A stretch of DNA of 64,000 nt from Timema cristinae (GCA_039000515.1 JBCFYV010011172.1:76331427-76395426), one strand, 5' to 3'; numbered from the stretch's first letter, positions 35,120 through 45,985 are shown. Notes: generated by a model not told the origin, from the letters alone. Translations and numbers: made by a program.

Positions 35120-36440
35120 GAAGTATCATTACTTTGGTTGTTTTGTCTGGCGCGTTCTTCAGCCTTACTACATACTTCCTCAGGAGTTGGAGTAAGCCTG
35201 CGATGTTAATATCTTTGATGATTTGTAGAAGGTCCTTTAAGTCCAAAGATTCATCCGTGTCACGGTCCTCTTTTTTGTCCTTTTTGGTCATCCTCTTGAC
35301 AACTCCACTATAAGATGGTTTGCTCAATCCCATGTTTGTTTGTGGTGTTGGTTGGCTAACCGAAATTTGCTGGCCTGTTGATGGTTTAAGATACCCCACC
35401 ACGCATGGAGAAGGGTTAGCCACTTTGTTTTCCCCTTCCTTTGTCTTTCCTGACCCTTGGTTTTTCTTTTCCAGCTCACGTATAAATTTAGGGCAATTGC
35501 GATAGTTAGCTGCGTGCGGTCCCTTGCAGTTTACGCATTGTGCTGGTGTTGTTTTGTCCTTTTTCTGGCACTCTACTGTCAGGTGCTCTCCTATACACTT
35601 GACGCAGCTTGGTTATTGGGCACAGTAGTTCTTGGAGTGGCCGAAACGTTGGCAACGATGACACTGTAGAATTGTGTTCTGTGAAGCACGGTATTCCTCG
35701 ATCTTCACTACCGTGTGGTAGATGACTTTTACCTTGTATATCTCGCCCACTCCTTCTGTCCTCGCAAGGGTGCAGACAAATATTGGTAGGGGTCTCGGTG
35801 TCGCTGCCTGTGGAGCAGATTTCGAGTATAATTTCCTCACATCGGTTGGCGTGAATCCCCTGTTCTCCAGTTCCTCCTTTATTTCTGCGCAGGGCATACT
35901 TGCATGCAGGCCCTTGATTACTGCCTTGAAGGGCTTGTCCTTGGGAAGGACATAAGTGAAGTGTCCCAAGGTGTTCTGTTTTAGCAGCTTTAACAAAGCG
36001 GAGTAATCTCTGAAGGAGGTCGTGACCACCTTGATACCCTGTGCAATACAATACACTTTATAGTCATCTTGCAGTCCGCTGTTTAGGAGTTTTATGACTT
36101 TGTTATATTGTGTTGCATTCGTTACGATCACTGGAGGGGTCTTTATGCGCCGTGGGGTGAAACTTTCTTTCGTACCTCCACTCGGTTGCCCCGTTTGACT
36201 AATCGTTGGTCCATCCCGTAGGCTAGACAAGCTTGCAAACTTGTTATTGACTTTTATGGCCTTTGATTGTAGAACTTCCTGTCCCGGTCTGGTCCTGAGT
36301 TTTCGCTTGAGTCCAGAAACTGGCTCAAAGTTTTTTTCTATTTCAGTGTTGGCTGGGGCCCCTTCCTGGCCTTGGTCTTCCATGTCACCATCATCGTCCG
36401 TTCCTTCAACGTTGATTTCTACATCCGAGTCTGAGTCCAT
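35082..36440 (-). pseudogene. Jockey-like LINE ORF1 (Gag-like), one premature stop
   Basis: This is a nucleic-acid-binding protein of 452 residues if the stop is ignored. It begins MDSDSDVEINVEGTDDDGD, an acidic N-terminus, followed by a basic segment (LKRKLRTRPG). Near residue 260 come three zinc knuckles: CHRC..H..C (260-273), CVKC-GEH-C, and CVNCKGPH-C. A TAA codon at 35615-35613 falls between the first and second knuckle. Beyond it the same frame continues openly to 35082. Three CCHC knuckles after a PRE-type domain are typical of Jockey/I-clade ORF1. The stop probably makes this copy unable to supply full-length ORF1 protein. Confidence 0.9.
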
Positions 36441-36760
36441 TTCCCCCTCTTGACTTGTACCTTGCGGTATACCACCCTACCCAACTTCAGTCGGCATGTA
36501 ATAGGTCACTAAATATACAAAAACGCTAGTAATATAGTACAAAATTACAACCGTTGACGACTTAGCACTGCACTTATAATTTGTGTTCTATCACTGTTGT
36601 GTTAAGCTGATGTCGTTCAACACACTATCACTACCCGACCTCAGTCGGCACGTAGTGTATCTCGAAATAAAAAAAAAAAAAAAAAAAATACACTCGTTGG
36701 CAACTTAACACTACACTTACGCGTTGTGTATCAAGCACTGTTGTGTTATTTCCCGTCATG
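36441..36760 (-). mobile_element. LINE 5' UTR with two monomers
   Basis: Two diverged direct repeats (about 36478-36613 and 36631-36757) share 'ctaccc(a/g)ac(t/c)tcagtcgg', 'cgttg(a/g)c(g/a)actta', 'actgcacttat/actacacttac' and 'cactgttgtgtta'. Monomer 2 contains an A20 run. They resemble promoter monomers at the 5' end of LINEs. The 5' boundary near 36760 is estimated. Confidence 0.6.
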
Positions 36761-37005
36761 TTTTGGTTGGAGAAGGGTTTAGATGACGTGGATAGATGTA
36801 TTGCTTGTTATTGGACCGGGGGGAGGGGAGATTGTTATCGTGATAGAAATCCTCCCCCGCCATGTCTTGTGGATGGTTCGTGCGGGTTGGTTGATTTTAA
36901 AATACAACATTTGGGGCAAATATCTTTTATATCACTATAGAAGACAGCTGAATTTTCATGCTTGCTTCTGCATTCAATCTGTTGCTATATTTTGTTCATC
37001 CGTTT

Positions 37006-37240
37006 TGGTGGCCGTATGGTCTAAGGTGTTATTCTCGCAATAGACTGGATTGTTGATTACTGGGTTCTATCCCGGTCGAGTGTACTGAGGGTGGTTTTCC
37101 CTAGATATTTTTACACTCTCCCACCAGGTAAATGAGAATACACATCCTCTAAATGCAACCTTCCTAATTCCTAGCATATTGGAGTAACTAGCACATAGGC
37201 GTATAACTGGAACGGGTAGTAGAACGTGGCGTTAAATTGT
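37006..37240 (+). repeat. SINE family A, plus strand
   Basis: The head 'ggtggccgtatggtctaagg', the B box GGGTTCTATCCCGG, 'actgagggtggttttcccta' and the tail GGAACGGGTAGTAGAACGTG. Confidence 0.82.
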
Positions 37241-37329
37241 CTATGTATTATATAAGATTTTGGTTGAATTATAAAGACCTGTGGAGCACCTGCAGGTGTC
37301 TCAGGGAAACGCTACTCTAAGGCATCACT

Positions 37330-37535
37330 CTCACAATTTATTAAATTATCAATTGTGGTGAGATCGGGGTTAAATTCCGCTCGAGTATACTGAGGATTTT
37401 TTCCCTAAATTGTTTTCCCACTTTATATACGCAAATACGGGTACATTTCTTCAAACCCCTATCTTCCTCATACGTCACTAATTAGTGTTAATATTAGGAT
37501 AACCCGAAAGGACAGTAAGACGCGATGCAAACAAA
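37330..37535 (+). repeat. SINE family A, plus strand, diverged
   Basis: The B-box-like 'gatcggggttaaattccgct', the family body and a tail 'ataacccgaaaggacagtaa'. Confidence 0.72.
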
Positions 37536-37644
37536 TATTCTATTACCTGAGGTTGTTCCGAAAGTACGTTAAGCAATTCAATTCAAACCTCGATTTCAGC
37601 CAAATGTGATGGTTTGATAAAAAAAATTACAAATGAATTTCCTA

Positions 37645-37855
37645 TTCATCGTGTCTTACAACTCTTATGGGTTGTCAACATATTTTACAATACTTGGATA
37701 GGAGTGAGAAAGGTAGAATTTGTGCAAATGTGCCAATATTTGCGTGGCGGGAAATTGTAGCCCTTTTTAAAAACTAAGTCTAAGCGTACCCAGCCGGTAA
37801 CTGCCCATCACTGACAAATCATGCAATATGAAATACATACGCCAACTTAGACAGC
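37645..37855 (-). repeat. SINE family A, minus strand, diverged
   Basis: The inverse tail 'tcgtgtcttacaactcttat', 'tttgcgtggcgggaaattgt' and 'acccagccggtaactgccca' mark tail, body and head. Confidence 0.65.
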
Positions 37856-38242
37856 GTGTCCACCATTAAATGGAAATAAAATGTATCTATTCAAGTAACT
37901 CCGGAAGTGGTATTTTTTATATTAAATTCCACCCGAAGCAGATAATGAAACAATCCAGGGAATGTCACGAATATTCACCTAACATGTTCTTATCATGACA
38001 TTCCCTTTAGCTCAGATGGATGTTTACATTTACACTGTCAACAATAACCGAGTGTCGGCTGAAATGACTGTGATAAGCTGCGTCAAGCGCGTGCACACAA
38101 AGATAATAGCTTTCAGCCGCGTCACAAGACTCCTTTGTCTACACAACCGATCATAAAATAGTCAACGAGTTGGATAGAGCATCATCAGAACAATCCACGA
38201 GAGGTCTTAGCAGCGCTGCTTGCTGCCCCCACGTTGTCCCAA

Positions 38243-39225
38243 GGGGTGTAGAGTTCCTCCACGGAGATAATTAGTCCGATCAAAATAGCCTAGTTCCTCC
38301 ACAACACCTCAAGGAAGAGTAGTCCGAGTACAATAGCCTAGTTCCTCCACAAAACCTCAAGGAAGAGTAGTCCGAGTACAATAGCCTAGTTCCTCCACAA
38401 CACCTTAAGGAAGAGTAGTCCGAGTACAATAGCCTAGTTCCTCCACGACACCTCAAGGAAGAGTAGTCCGAGTACAATAGCCTAGTTCCTCCACAACACC
38501 TCAAGGAAGAGTAGTCCGAGTACAATAGCCTAGTTCCTCCACAACACCTCAAGGAAGAGTAGTCCGAGTACAATAGCCTAGTTCCTCCACACACCTCAAG
38601 GAAGAGTAGTCCGAGTACAATAGCCTAGTTCCTCCACATCACCTCAAGGAAGAGTAGTCCTAGTACAATAGCCTAGTTTCCTCCACGAAACCTCAAGGAA
38701 GAGTAGTCCGAGTACAATAGCCTAGTTCCTCCACAACACCTCAAGGAAGAGTAGTCCGAGTGCAATAGCCTAGTTCCTCCACAACACCTCAAGGAAGAGT
38801 CCGAGTACAATAGCCTAATTCCTCCACAACACCTCAAGGAAGAGTAGTACGAGTACAATAGCCTAGTTCCTCCACAAAACCTCAAGGAAGAGTAGTCCGA
38901 GTACAATAGCCTAGTTCCTCCACAACACCTCAAGGAAGAGTAGTCCGAGTACAATAGCCTAGTTCCTCCACAACACCTCAAGGAAGAGTAGTCCGAGTAC
39001 AATAGCCTAGTTCCTCCACGACACCTCAAGGAAGAGTAGTCCGAGTACAATAGCCTAGTTCCTCCACAACACCTCAAGGAAGAGTAGTCCGAGTACAATA
39101 GCCTAGTTCCTCCACATCACCTCATGGAAGAGTAGTCCTAGTACAATAGACTAGTTCCTCCACAACACTTCAAGGAAGAGTAGTCCGAGTACAATAGCCT
39201 AGTTCCTCCACGACACCTCAAGGAA
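38243..39225. repeat. 48-bp minisatellite, about 20 units
   Basis: The unit is AGTACAATAGCCTAGTTCCT then CCACAACACCTCAAGGAAGA and GTAGTCCG. The 48-bp period is a multiple of three, so a stop-free 16-residue repeat appears on the minus strand. I regard it as non-coding. Confidence 0.93.
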
Positions 39226-39510
39226 GGGATTATATATGTAGTCCCAGAGTAATAGCCTAGTTCCTCCACGACACCTCAAGGAAGGGATTATATATGTAGT
39301 CCCAGAGTAATAGCCTAGTTCCTCCACGACACCTCAAGGAAGGGATTATATATGTAGTCCCAGAGTAATAGCCTAGTTCCTCCACGACACCTCAAGGAAG
39401 GGATTATATATGTAGTCCCAGAGTAATAGCCTAGTTCCTCCACGACACCTCAAGGAAGGGATTATATATGTAGTCCCAGAGTAATAGCCTAGTTCCTCCA
39501 CGATACCCTT
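39226..39510. repeat. 58-bp minisatellite, five units
   Basis: Five nearly identical units in which GATTATATATGTAGTCCCAG replaces part of the 48-bp unit while 'taatagcctagttcctccac' is kept. It directly continues the 48-bp array. Confidence 0.93.
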
Positions 39511-40300
39511 TACAAAAATCGAGTATCTTCGTATCTTATATTTGCTGACTTTCCGTGAATCTATCAATTGAAGGCTAGGTTTTGTTGGGTAATATTATAT
39601 ATTATTTCTATTGTCAACACCCCTTTTTCTCAACTAATTCAAAGCCTACAGCGATAAATAAGGTATAAGTGGCTGGGATTTTTTTTACAGACTTCTGACA
39701 TAGCATACTCAGTTTAGATCATCCTGTCAATTACAGGCTTAAAAACTTGTATTGTTATAATCAGTCTGTCGTAAACATATCACCATAGCAAAACAGATAA
39801 CTAAAATAATACAAACCTATATTTTCCCTCCCCTCAATGGTCCCCAAAAACAACAAAGTCGTCAGCCTAATTCAGTTCCTACAAATATTAAAGAAAGATA
39901 TTCTATAGTTTTAGAGATAATACTATAGAATTATATCGCTAATCATGTTTGAACCGTTCGTTGTTCGGGATGCGATTAGAGCAGTTTAGTACACAAGTGG
40001 ACTTACATAAAAGTGGTGGATGTCGACTCAGCCCCTTAGCTATGCTCTTAATTTGTTTTTACTTTTTAAATGATGTAATAATCGATTATGAGAAGGAAAT
40101 ACACCTGCATTATTACGCATAAGAGTAGATAGCCTCTTTGGTATTTGGTCTACCCTCTCCTTTTCACAAGATTAGAAACGGGACGGTTGAAGACGTTATT
40201 TGACGAGCTCTGCCCGGGACAAGCAAATAGCAAACAATGAAATAAAATAAAAAAATGAAATCATAAATCATTAATATATATTATAGGCTGATCTAGGCAT
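39511..40300. other. AT-rich region, nothing recognised
   Basis: No transposon ends or exons were recognised between the minisatellite and the candidate exon at 40305. Confidence 0.5.
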
Positions 40301-40304
40301 TCAG

Positions 40305-40434
40305 CAATGTGAATATGGTTCTATTTCGAATAAGTCGCACCGCGCGTATTTCATCCGTCCATGGAAGGACTGCTCTGCTAAATATCGTGCTGCTTGTCGT
40401 GAGAACAAACGAGGCGACCATGCTGCTCTTTCAG
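40305..40434 (+). CDS. Candidate internal exon, unknown protein
   Basis: An acceptor-like 'ctaggcattcag' precedes and TTTCAG|GTGCAAG follows. In between one frame encodes about 43 residues with coding-like codon choice (many GCT and CGT) and three Cys. It includes CEYGSISNKSHRAYF, then IRPWKDCSAKYRAACRENKR and GDHAALS. I do not recognise the family. The flanking frame is closed by TAG upstream and TAA downstream (about 40463). A different overlapping frame is also open over 145 codons, so coding status is uncertain. Confidence 0.3.
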
Positions 40435-41074
40435 GTGCAAGTCCCTGGAAACGCGACAATTAAAAGCAATGTATCCACATTAACAGCTCTGCTAACACCC
40501 GTTTGTGAAAATAGGACTCTAAAGGTAAGCGCCCACTGGGTCAGTACCACACAGACGGAACGGAAAGTAGCATTATTTGTTTCCAAAATGCGCCCACCAC
40601 GTCGATACCACCGGCAATGGACTCTCCGGCATTCCGCCATTCAACAGAAAGTCCGGGCGAGGGAATTAAAATCAAGTGCGGTCCGGAATTTTTGGCGTCA
40701 TCTTCAACCAGATCAGGAAATAATGTTTGGTATTCGCCAAACGTAAGTATTTTCTTGTTGATGTTGTGAACCCAGAATCGTTGTTTCCTACATTTTCTTC
40801 TCTCCTCTTTAATTAAAAGGCAACTAATAGCTACAAATTCTTCCTCGCTTTACACATTTAAATAATACGGTTAAATGTCACTCAAAAAAAGCACAATCAT
40901 AAACATGAAACAAATCCAACAATATAAAAATGCAAACATTACTTCATTGAGCAGGCAAACGAGAATCTCACCTTAGGGTTCGGCCAGACTGACAAGCGTG
41001 CGAGCGAGCGCGCAAGCGACTGGGTGGCCAAACTGGCGAGCGCGCGAGCGCGTAATTAGCGGACCCTAGTTAGA

Positions 41075-41366
41075 TTATTATTAGCACCGCGTCTTACTAC
41101 CCGTTCGGGTTATACGCACTTACGCTAATGTGTAATGGTAGGGTGATTGTGAGATGAAATAGAGGACCTACAGTTTAACGTGGAATCCGAACCACGGTGG
41201 CGGCCTGGCATTCCCCACATTCACAAGATGTCTTGTCAGAGGTGAAGGAAGGGTTTGGAAATAAGATAAATCTGTGCCGGGACCTAGGATTGAACCCCGG
41301 CTGCCAGCACAGAAGTCTGACACCTTACCCCTAGACCACTAGGTCACCGCCCCCCCCCCCCCCCCC
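41075..41366 (-). repeat. SINE family B, nested in Harbinger-like element, poly-C at its 5' end
   Basis: A full element on the minus strand, with a duplication CCCTAGTTAGA at 41064-41074 and 41367-41377. Its 5' end (head GGTGACCT..) is preceded on its own strand by about 20 G (plus-strand C run 41350-41369). Confidence 0.9.
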
Positions 41367-41539
41367 CCCTAGTTAGAGAAGATGTATCTGTCAAACACAC
41401 TTAGTACATCTCTGCTCCTCGAAAATTCTTACAGAAAATATTGTGTATTTATAAAAAAGCAAAAAGTAGGAGTGCATCCAATTAATAAATTGAGAAATGC
41501 GTATGGTACTGTACTGAAGTGTTTTAAAATCAGATTTGC

Positions 41540-41787
41540 CGCACCAGTGGCGGAATGGTGCGTTGCACTCGATAGCTTTTGACTAGGAGGCAAAGGTTCG
41601 AATCTTGGCTCAGTGAACTGAAGGTGATTTTTAAAACTTATTTATTGTTGTGGTTTTTTCATACTCTCTCCAAACTAATGGTGATTCTTATTTGTAAAGG
41701 CCTACTTTGATTATAATATTGAAGTATTTTAACATATCGGGTTTACATATATACATTTTATTATTTATGGTCTTACCAATTAAATTA
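41540..41787 (+). repeat. tRNA-SINE-like block inside the Harbinger-like element
   Basis: The head 'agtggcggaatggtgcgttg', the B box AGGTTCGAATCTTGG and 'gaactgaaggtgatttttaa' resemble family A/C. The same block occurs inverted at the corresponding place in copy 1 (18526-18660), so it was part of the element before both copies moved. Confidence 0.65.
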
Positions 41788-41790
41788 GGC

Positions 41791-41795
<5 letters not shown>

Positions 41796-41828
<33 letters not shown>

Positions 41829-42093
41829 GCACCGCATCTTACTTCCCGTTCGGGTTATATGCACTTACGCTAATGTGTAATGGTAGGGTGATTGTGAGAT
41901 GAAATGAAGGACCTACAGTTTAACGTGGAATCCGAACCACGGTGGAGGCCTGGCTTTCCCACATTCACAAGATGTCTTGCCAGAGGTGAAGGAAGGGTTT
42001 GGTAATCAGATAAATCTGTGCCGGGACCGAGGATTGAACCCCGGCCGCCAGCACAGAAGTCTGACACCTTACCCCTAGACCGCCAGGTCACCG
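41796..42093 (-). repeat. SINE family B, nested in Harbinger-like element
   Basis: Full element on the minus strand. GGCCATTA at 41788-41795 and 42094-42101 is an 8-bp duplication. Copy 1 of the host element shows the uninterrupted site (inverted, near 18418-18432). Confidence 0.92.
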
Positions 42094-42662
42094 GGCCATT
42101 AATAGCAAGTGTGTTAAACCTATCACTGATAGAAAAAAGTCAAATATCATGTCAAAATGAGAAGTTTCCCCAGCACTCAATGAACCAACATACAATAATA
42201 TTGCCTAGCGCCTGTAAACTAGACTGTACCGGGTCGAGCGCGCGCGCTTGAAAAATAGAACCAGTTCTATCTTTCAAGCGCGCTCGCTCGCTCGCTCGCT
42301 CCAGTGTGGCCACCCCCCATTACAACCAATGTGTTCTATTTTATATTTTAGTCGCTCGCGCGCTCGCTCGCTCGCGCGCTCAGTCTGGCCGTACCCTTAG
42401 ACTCGAGAGCAGCCGAACAAACCGAGTCTGTTCGTGCCGTCAGAGCGGATAGTGGGTGCACCTCCTAAAGTGTGCGCTTACCTTTAGGCGGACACGCCGG
42501 TCTCTAGTGATCAGAAACTGTACCGGCGAGACTTGCTACGCTAAACACGCGCCATTAGCACATCAGAGCCGCTAAAAGCGCGCAGTGGGTTTATGTTTGT
42601 ACACTCGTTTACGGCAGCATTTTTGTAATATAAAATAAAAGGTTTAAATTTTTTTTTTTTTT

Positions 42663-42880
42663 TTTTTTGCCCCCACGACTTACTACCCGTTTGAGTTACG
42701 CACATGTACTAATTAGTTTGTGTGTTAGAGATAAGGGAGGTTAACTGTTAAGTAAGTGTACTGACATTATCGTAGAGTATGGAAAACGTCTTTTTTTAAA
42801 ACATCTAAATACACCCACCGGGATTCCAGCCCCGATCTCCTGGTCATCGGTGGTCAAGTCTATAAACGTATTAGAGTGAC
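42663..42880 (-). repeat. SINE family A, minus strand
   Basis: The inverse tail 'cacgacttactacccgtttg', then 'gcacatgtactaattagt', the body and a head with 'gggattccagccccgatct'. An 18-T run precedes the tail. Confidence 0.72.
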
Positions 42881-42894
42881 GACTAAAGGTAAGC

Positions 42895-43350
42895 GTTTAC
42901 TAGCTCACATTGGACGGACCACATGCATCGCATGAATCGGATTATTTAGTGTACTGCGTCCAATGAATTGGGGACATTCGTATTTCCGAACGAGGCGGTT
43001 TCTTAACATCTCTCCCTCAGTTATGTTGCCTTTTGTGTGTCCTAATATCTAATACGATCACTGGGGGGTCGTTATTAGGATATAGACAACTAATAGTGGG
43101 CAAATACTCTTAACTGCATCCCATAAAGTATCATTAATCCAACCGCCTGTGAGGTTGTAACTAATATAATTTAACTTAAAAGTATCAGTTTTGTTCAAAA
43201 ATAAGTTTATTTTATTTAAGTATTTTATGCTTTGTTTTTTAAGCTTAGCACAGTCATTTTGACAAAAAATAACAAGTTCTAGATTTTATTCGTGAACACA
43301 CTTTGATGAATTTTAAAAACGTTCCCCAGACGGCAGAACTTTATTATGTA
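42895..43350. other. No recognisable gene
   Basis: Mostly AT-rich. It contains a CTAAAGGTAAGCG word at its left edge (42884) and nothing else that I recognised. Confidence 0.4.
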
Positions 43351-43352
43351 AC

Positions 43353-43562
43353 TAGTGATGTGAGGGAGAAATAATAACTCACTCACACACAGTAGTTCGC
43401 GAACTGGAGGAGGACTAAAATGAAAGTTGTAGGTTGGTCGCAAACGACTGAACTATATTAAGTAGTTCGCGAAGTATTGAACTATACATATGAACTGCTC
43501 ATTTCAGTTAACTAAATCACTTTGAACTGTTCCCAAGCGTGAACTGTAATGCCCATCTATAA
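43353..43562. mobile_element. Possible hAT-like MITE
   Basis: 'tagtgatgtgagggag' on the left and the inverted right 'tagatgggcattacag' partly match. Inverted 'agtagttcgcgaac' words lie within. The target duplication is unclear. Confidence 0.4.
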
Positions 43563-43682
43563 ACTAAATAGGGAAAATAAAGCTGGGAATTCCGAATGCG
43601 AATGGTGGGAAGTGCGTGCACTACTCAACATTACAGATGACGTCATCCATATAGCGTTATAGTAAAATAGATAGGTTTATTA

Positions 43683-43708
43683 TTATATATATATATATAT
43701 ATATATAT
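43683..43708. repeat. (TA)n microsatellite
   Basis: About 13 TA units. Confidence 0.9.
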
Positions 43709-44224
43709 TCATAATATCACAATAAAGGTGTACAGCCTTGCAAAGTCAAATAAAGGAAGTACAAGTGTTTTTTTTTAATTCTATCAAATAATGTCAAGGA
43801 TAGACAACAGAGGCGAGAGTAATTACCTTCCAAAGACCGCGGAAGGTTTGGAAGCCATATCATGGCATTAAATGGATTACACGTAATGCTTTGCCCAGCA
43901 ATGTCAGCAATAAATTCTGTGCCTCTAGAACTCAACCGATCAGGAATCATCTGCTGCACTGGGTGTCCATTCCATCAACCAGTATGAGCGGCAGTCTCGT
44001 CTTGTTGAGACAATTGCTTGTCCATGTCGAGTGTGTTCAGCACAGATGTTACTAAATCCAACTGGATACGTTCATTGATTAGGTCTTCGTACACTTGTGC
44101 TGTGCAGTGCAGTGCAGTGCATAGCAGTGACATCGATCATGTTGTCATCTTCATCTTCAATGAAATATAGATCAATAATGCCGTGGATGGACACATCAGA
44201 CCATACTAATACTTTTTCAGAATA

Positions 44225-44818
44225 CAGTCAACTCTCGATTCTACGACCTTTCACGGTTCCCTGGAAAAGGTCGTTATTGGAATATTAACAGATTTTGTTC
44301 CACCCCTGACCTTCATACGAAAAAATTGCATTTTTAGACAACAAATAGCGTGGGTCATCTAAAATTGTTCACAAAATCCAACCAAAAACGTAACCAAATC
44401 AAAATAACAATGTTAAACAATAGCATGGGTCGTCAAAAATTGTTCACAAAATCAAACCAAAATAGTAACCAAATCGAGAATCGAAATAACAATGGCAAAA
44501 GCAAGCCTGGCGCGTGATGTAGCGGCAGTCGCGCGCGGGGAAACATTGTCTTGCTTGTGGGAGGACAGAGTCAAGTGCTATTGTCTGGCATTGATGAGGT
44601 GGTGTATTTTTATACCTGACCCACCCCAGTTACTAGTAATACAGCGCTCACAAAAAATAATTGCAACGCAGCGACCTAAATAAATGCAACAAACACATTT
44701 TACAGCCGATTTCTTAAACTTTTCAACCTTTTTCCCCACATTTTTCACGGTTCCCCAAAAAAGAGTCGCTACTTCGAGAGGGACGCTATTCCGGGGTCGT
44801 AGAATCGAGAGTTGACTG
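44225..44818. mobile_element. Tigger/pogo-like MITE, 594 bp, TA duplication
   Basis: CAGTCAACTCTCGATTCTAC is repeated inverted and exactly at the right end, both continuing GACC. TA flanks at 44223-44224 and 44819-44820. Subterminal 'tttcacggttccc' occurs in both halves. An internal direct duplication of about 75 bp (tagc(g/a)tgggtc..tgttcacaaaatc) spans about 44347-44475. There is no complete transposase. Confidence 0.88.
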
Positions 44819-44929
44819 TAAAGTGGTCTCTGTGCATATTCACCAGTTTTTTCCCCAACAAAGGAAACAATTCTGTTTATTGACATGTACATTGAGTACG
44901 CATGATGTTCGTCAATCACCACCAATTTC

Positions 44930-45835
44930 GGAGATAATCAGGATCTTCATAAACAATGACAAAACACGTGCAAAATAACGCACGGATGCTTGGAAGTCTG
45001 CTTCTTTCAGTTTGTGGAATACCTACATTCGATATGAGTGCGCTCCAATATCCGCAACCATGCGTTGAACACTAGAACGTGCTAGAGATTTATCTTAATT
45101 TGCGACGTTCATTTTTTAGAAGGACTTTTTTGCAGCACTCATCCAGTATTATCATTGGTTTCTTGTGGTTCTCAGCCTTTCAGACCTCTTTTCGTTATGC
45201 TTATCAACTGAACCTGTCCTACTATAAGCGTTTCCACCCATTGAAATGTTTTTTATGGTGTTGATGATTTACGAACTTCTCTTCTAAACCAATCATCACA
45301 ATTTGCAGTGATGGTCCATTATTCTTGCCAGCACCATAGTTCCGAAAATAATGTTTAACAACCCAGTAACGTTCTTCTATCACGTACTGCATAAATACAA
45401 ACTAAAATAATTTAAGTTTTTTTTTAGCCATCCTGTGCATTACTCAAGCAGGGTTTGTTTGCACGACTAGACACCTTGATTGGTTCTAGTACGGAGTAGA
45501 TTATAAAGCAAAAGCCATAATGTAACCCGTCAAGGTAAAACTGGTACCATTTTTTGGTTCCACTATGGTGTAAAGTACAATATAAGATAATAGAAAAACA
45601 GTTTAGGTAAGACTGCTAACTTTCAAATAAACATGTGTGACGTCATGCGATCAAGTGGTTTGAAGATTGGTTACAGATCTTGAGGGCACTGGTTCCATCC
45701 CAACAGATCACCCAATACAATTTAATATTTGTGTATACTCTTGTCCGTTTACTTGAATTGCTTCCCCCCCCCCCCCCATGTAGTCTACCAAACAGGTTCT
45801 AAAACTTAGGTTTATTCGTGACCTCTTTTAATAAA
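44930..45835. other. No recognisable gene
   Basis: Mixed sequence with a poly-C run at 45764-45778. I identified no repeat ends or coding block. Confidence 0.4.
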
Positions 45836-45844
45836 TCAAATTAT

Positions 45845-45985
45845 TAGTGAACTCGGCAATACATGTTTAGGAAACGTCTTTCTCAGTACACCTGGCTGGA
45901 ATTCGAACCCCAAGCTCCCTGTCACGGAAGTATAGTTTACTGCGAAAATGACGCCTTAGATCATGCGACCAACGAAGCAGGTAGT
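45845..45985 (-). repeat. SINE family A, minus strand, 3'-truncated
   Basis: 'tttaggaaacgtctttctca' and 'ggctggaattcgaaccccaa' give the mid-body and B box, and 'gacgccttagatcatgcgac' the head. Confidence 0.65.

Larger units (their letters stand above)
36345..40462. repeat. 4.1-kb segment duplicated at 59885-64000, copy 1
   Basis: The segment from within LINE ORF1 to at least 40462 recurs at offset +23540, falling to +23538. The copies differ by six one-base indels and no substitution that I found. The second copy continues past the window end. Confidence 0.95.
40976..42396 (+). mobile_element. Harbinger-like element, copy 2, 1421 bp
   Basis: The left end GGGTTCGGCCAGACTGACAA and the inverted right end GGGTACGGCCAGACTGAGCG are TIRs with GCGAGCGAGCGCGC subterminal words. 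TTA flanks both sides (40973-40975 and 42397-42399). It is colinear with the inverted copy at 17693-18713 but carries two SINE B insertions (41075 and 41796). It also includes a tRNA-SINE-like block at 41540-41700. No transposase frame is present. Confidence 0.85.
40512..42486. mobile_element. Possible composite flanked by inverted CTAAAGGTAAGCG
   Basis: CTAAAGGTAAGCGCCCACT at 40512 and, inverted, CTAAAGGTAAGCGCACACT at 42486-42468 could be ends of one element or two separate MITE fragments. A third word lies at 42884. No target duplication was confirmed. The Harbinger-like element and two SINEs sit between them. Confidence 0.3.

Noticed and set aside
38280..39098. Long minus-strand frames with LLYSDYSSLRCCGGTR repeats (also 61818-62635)
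   Set aside because: They are produced by the 48-bp minisatellite, whose period is a multiple of three. There is no start context, splice signal or non-repeat coding part.
40309..40746. 145-codon plus-strand frame
   Set aside because: It runs through the candidate exon in another frame and then into MITE-like sequence (gcgcccactgggtc). The translation has no recognisable domain.
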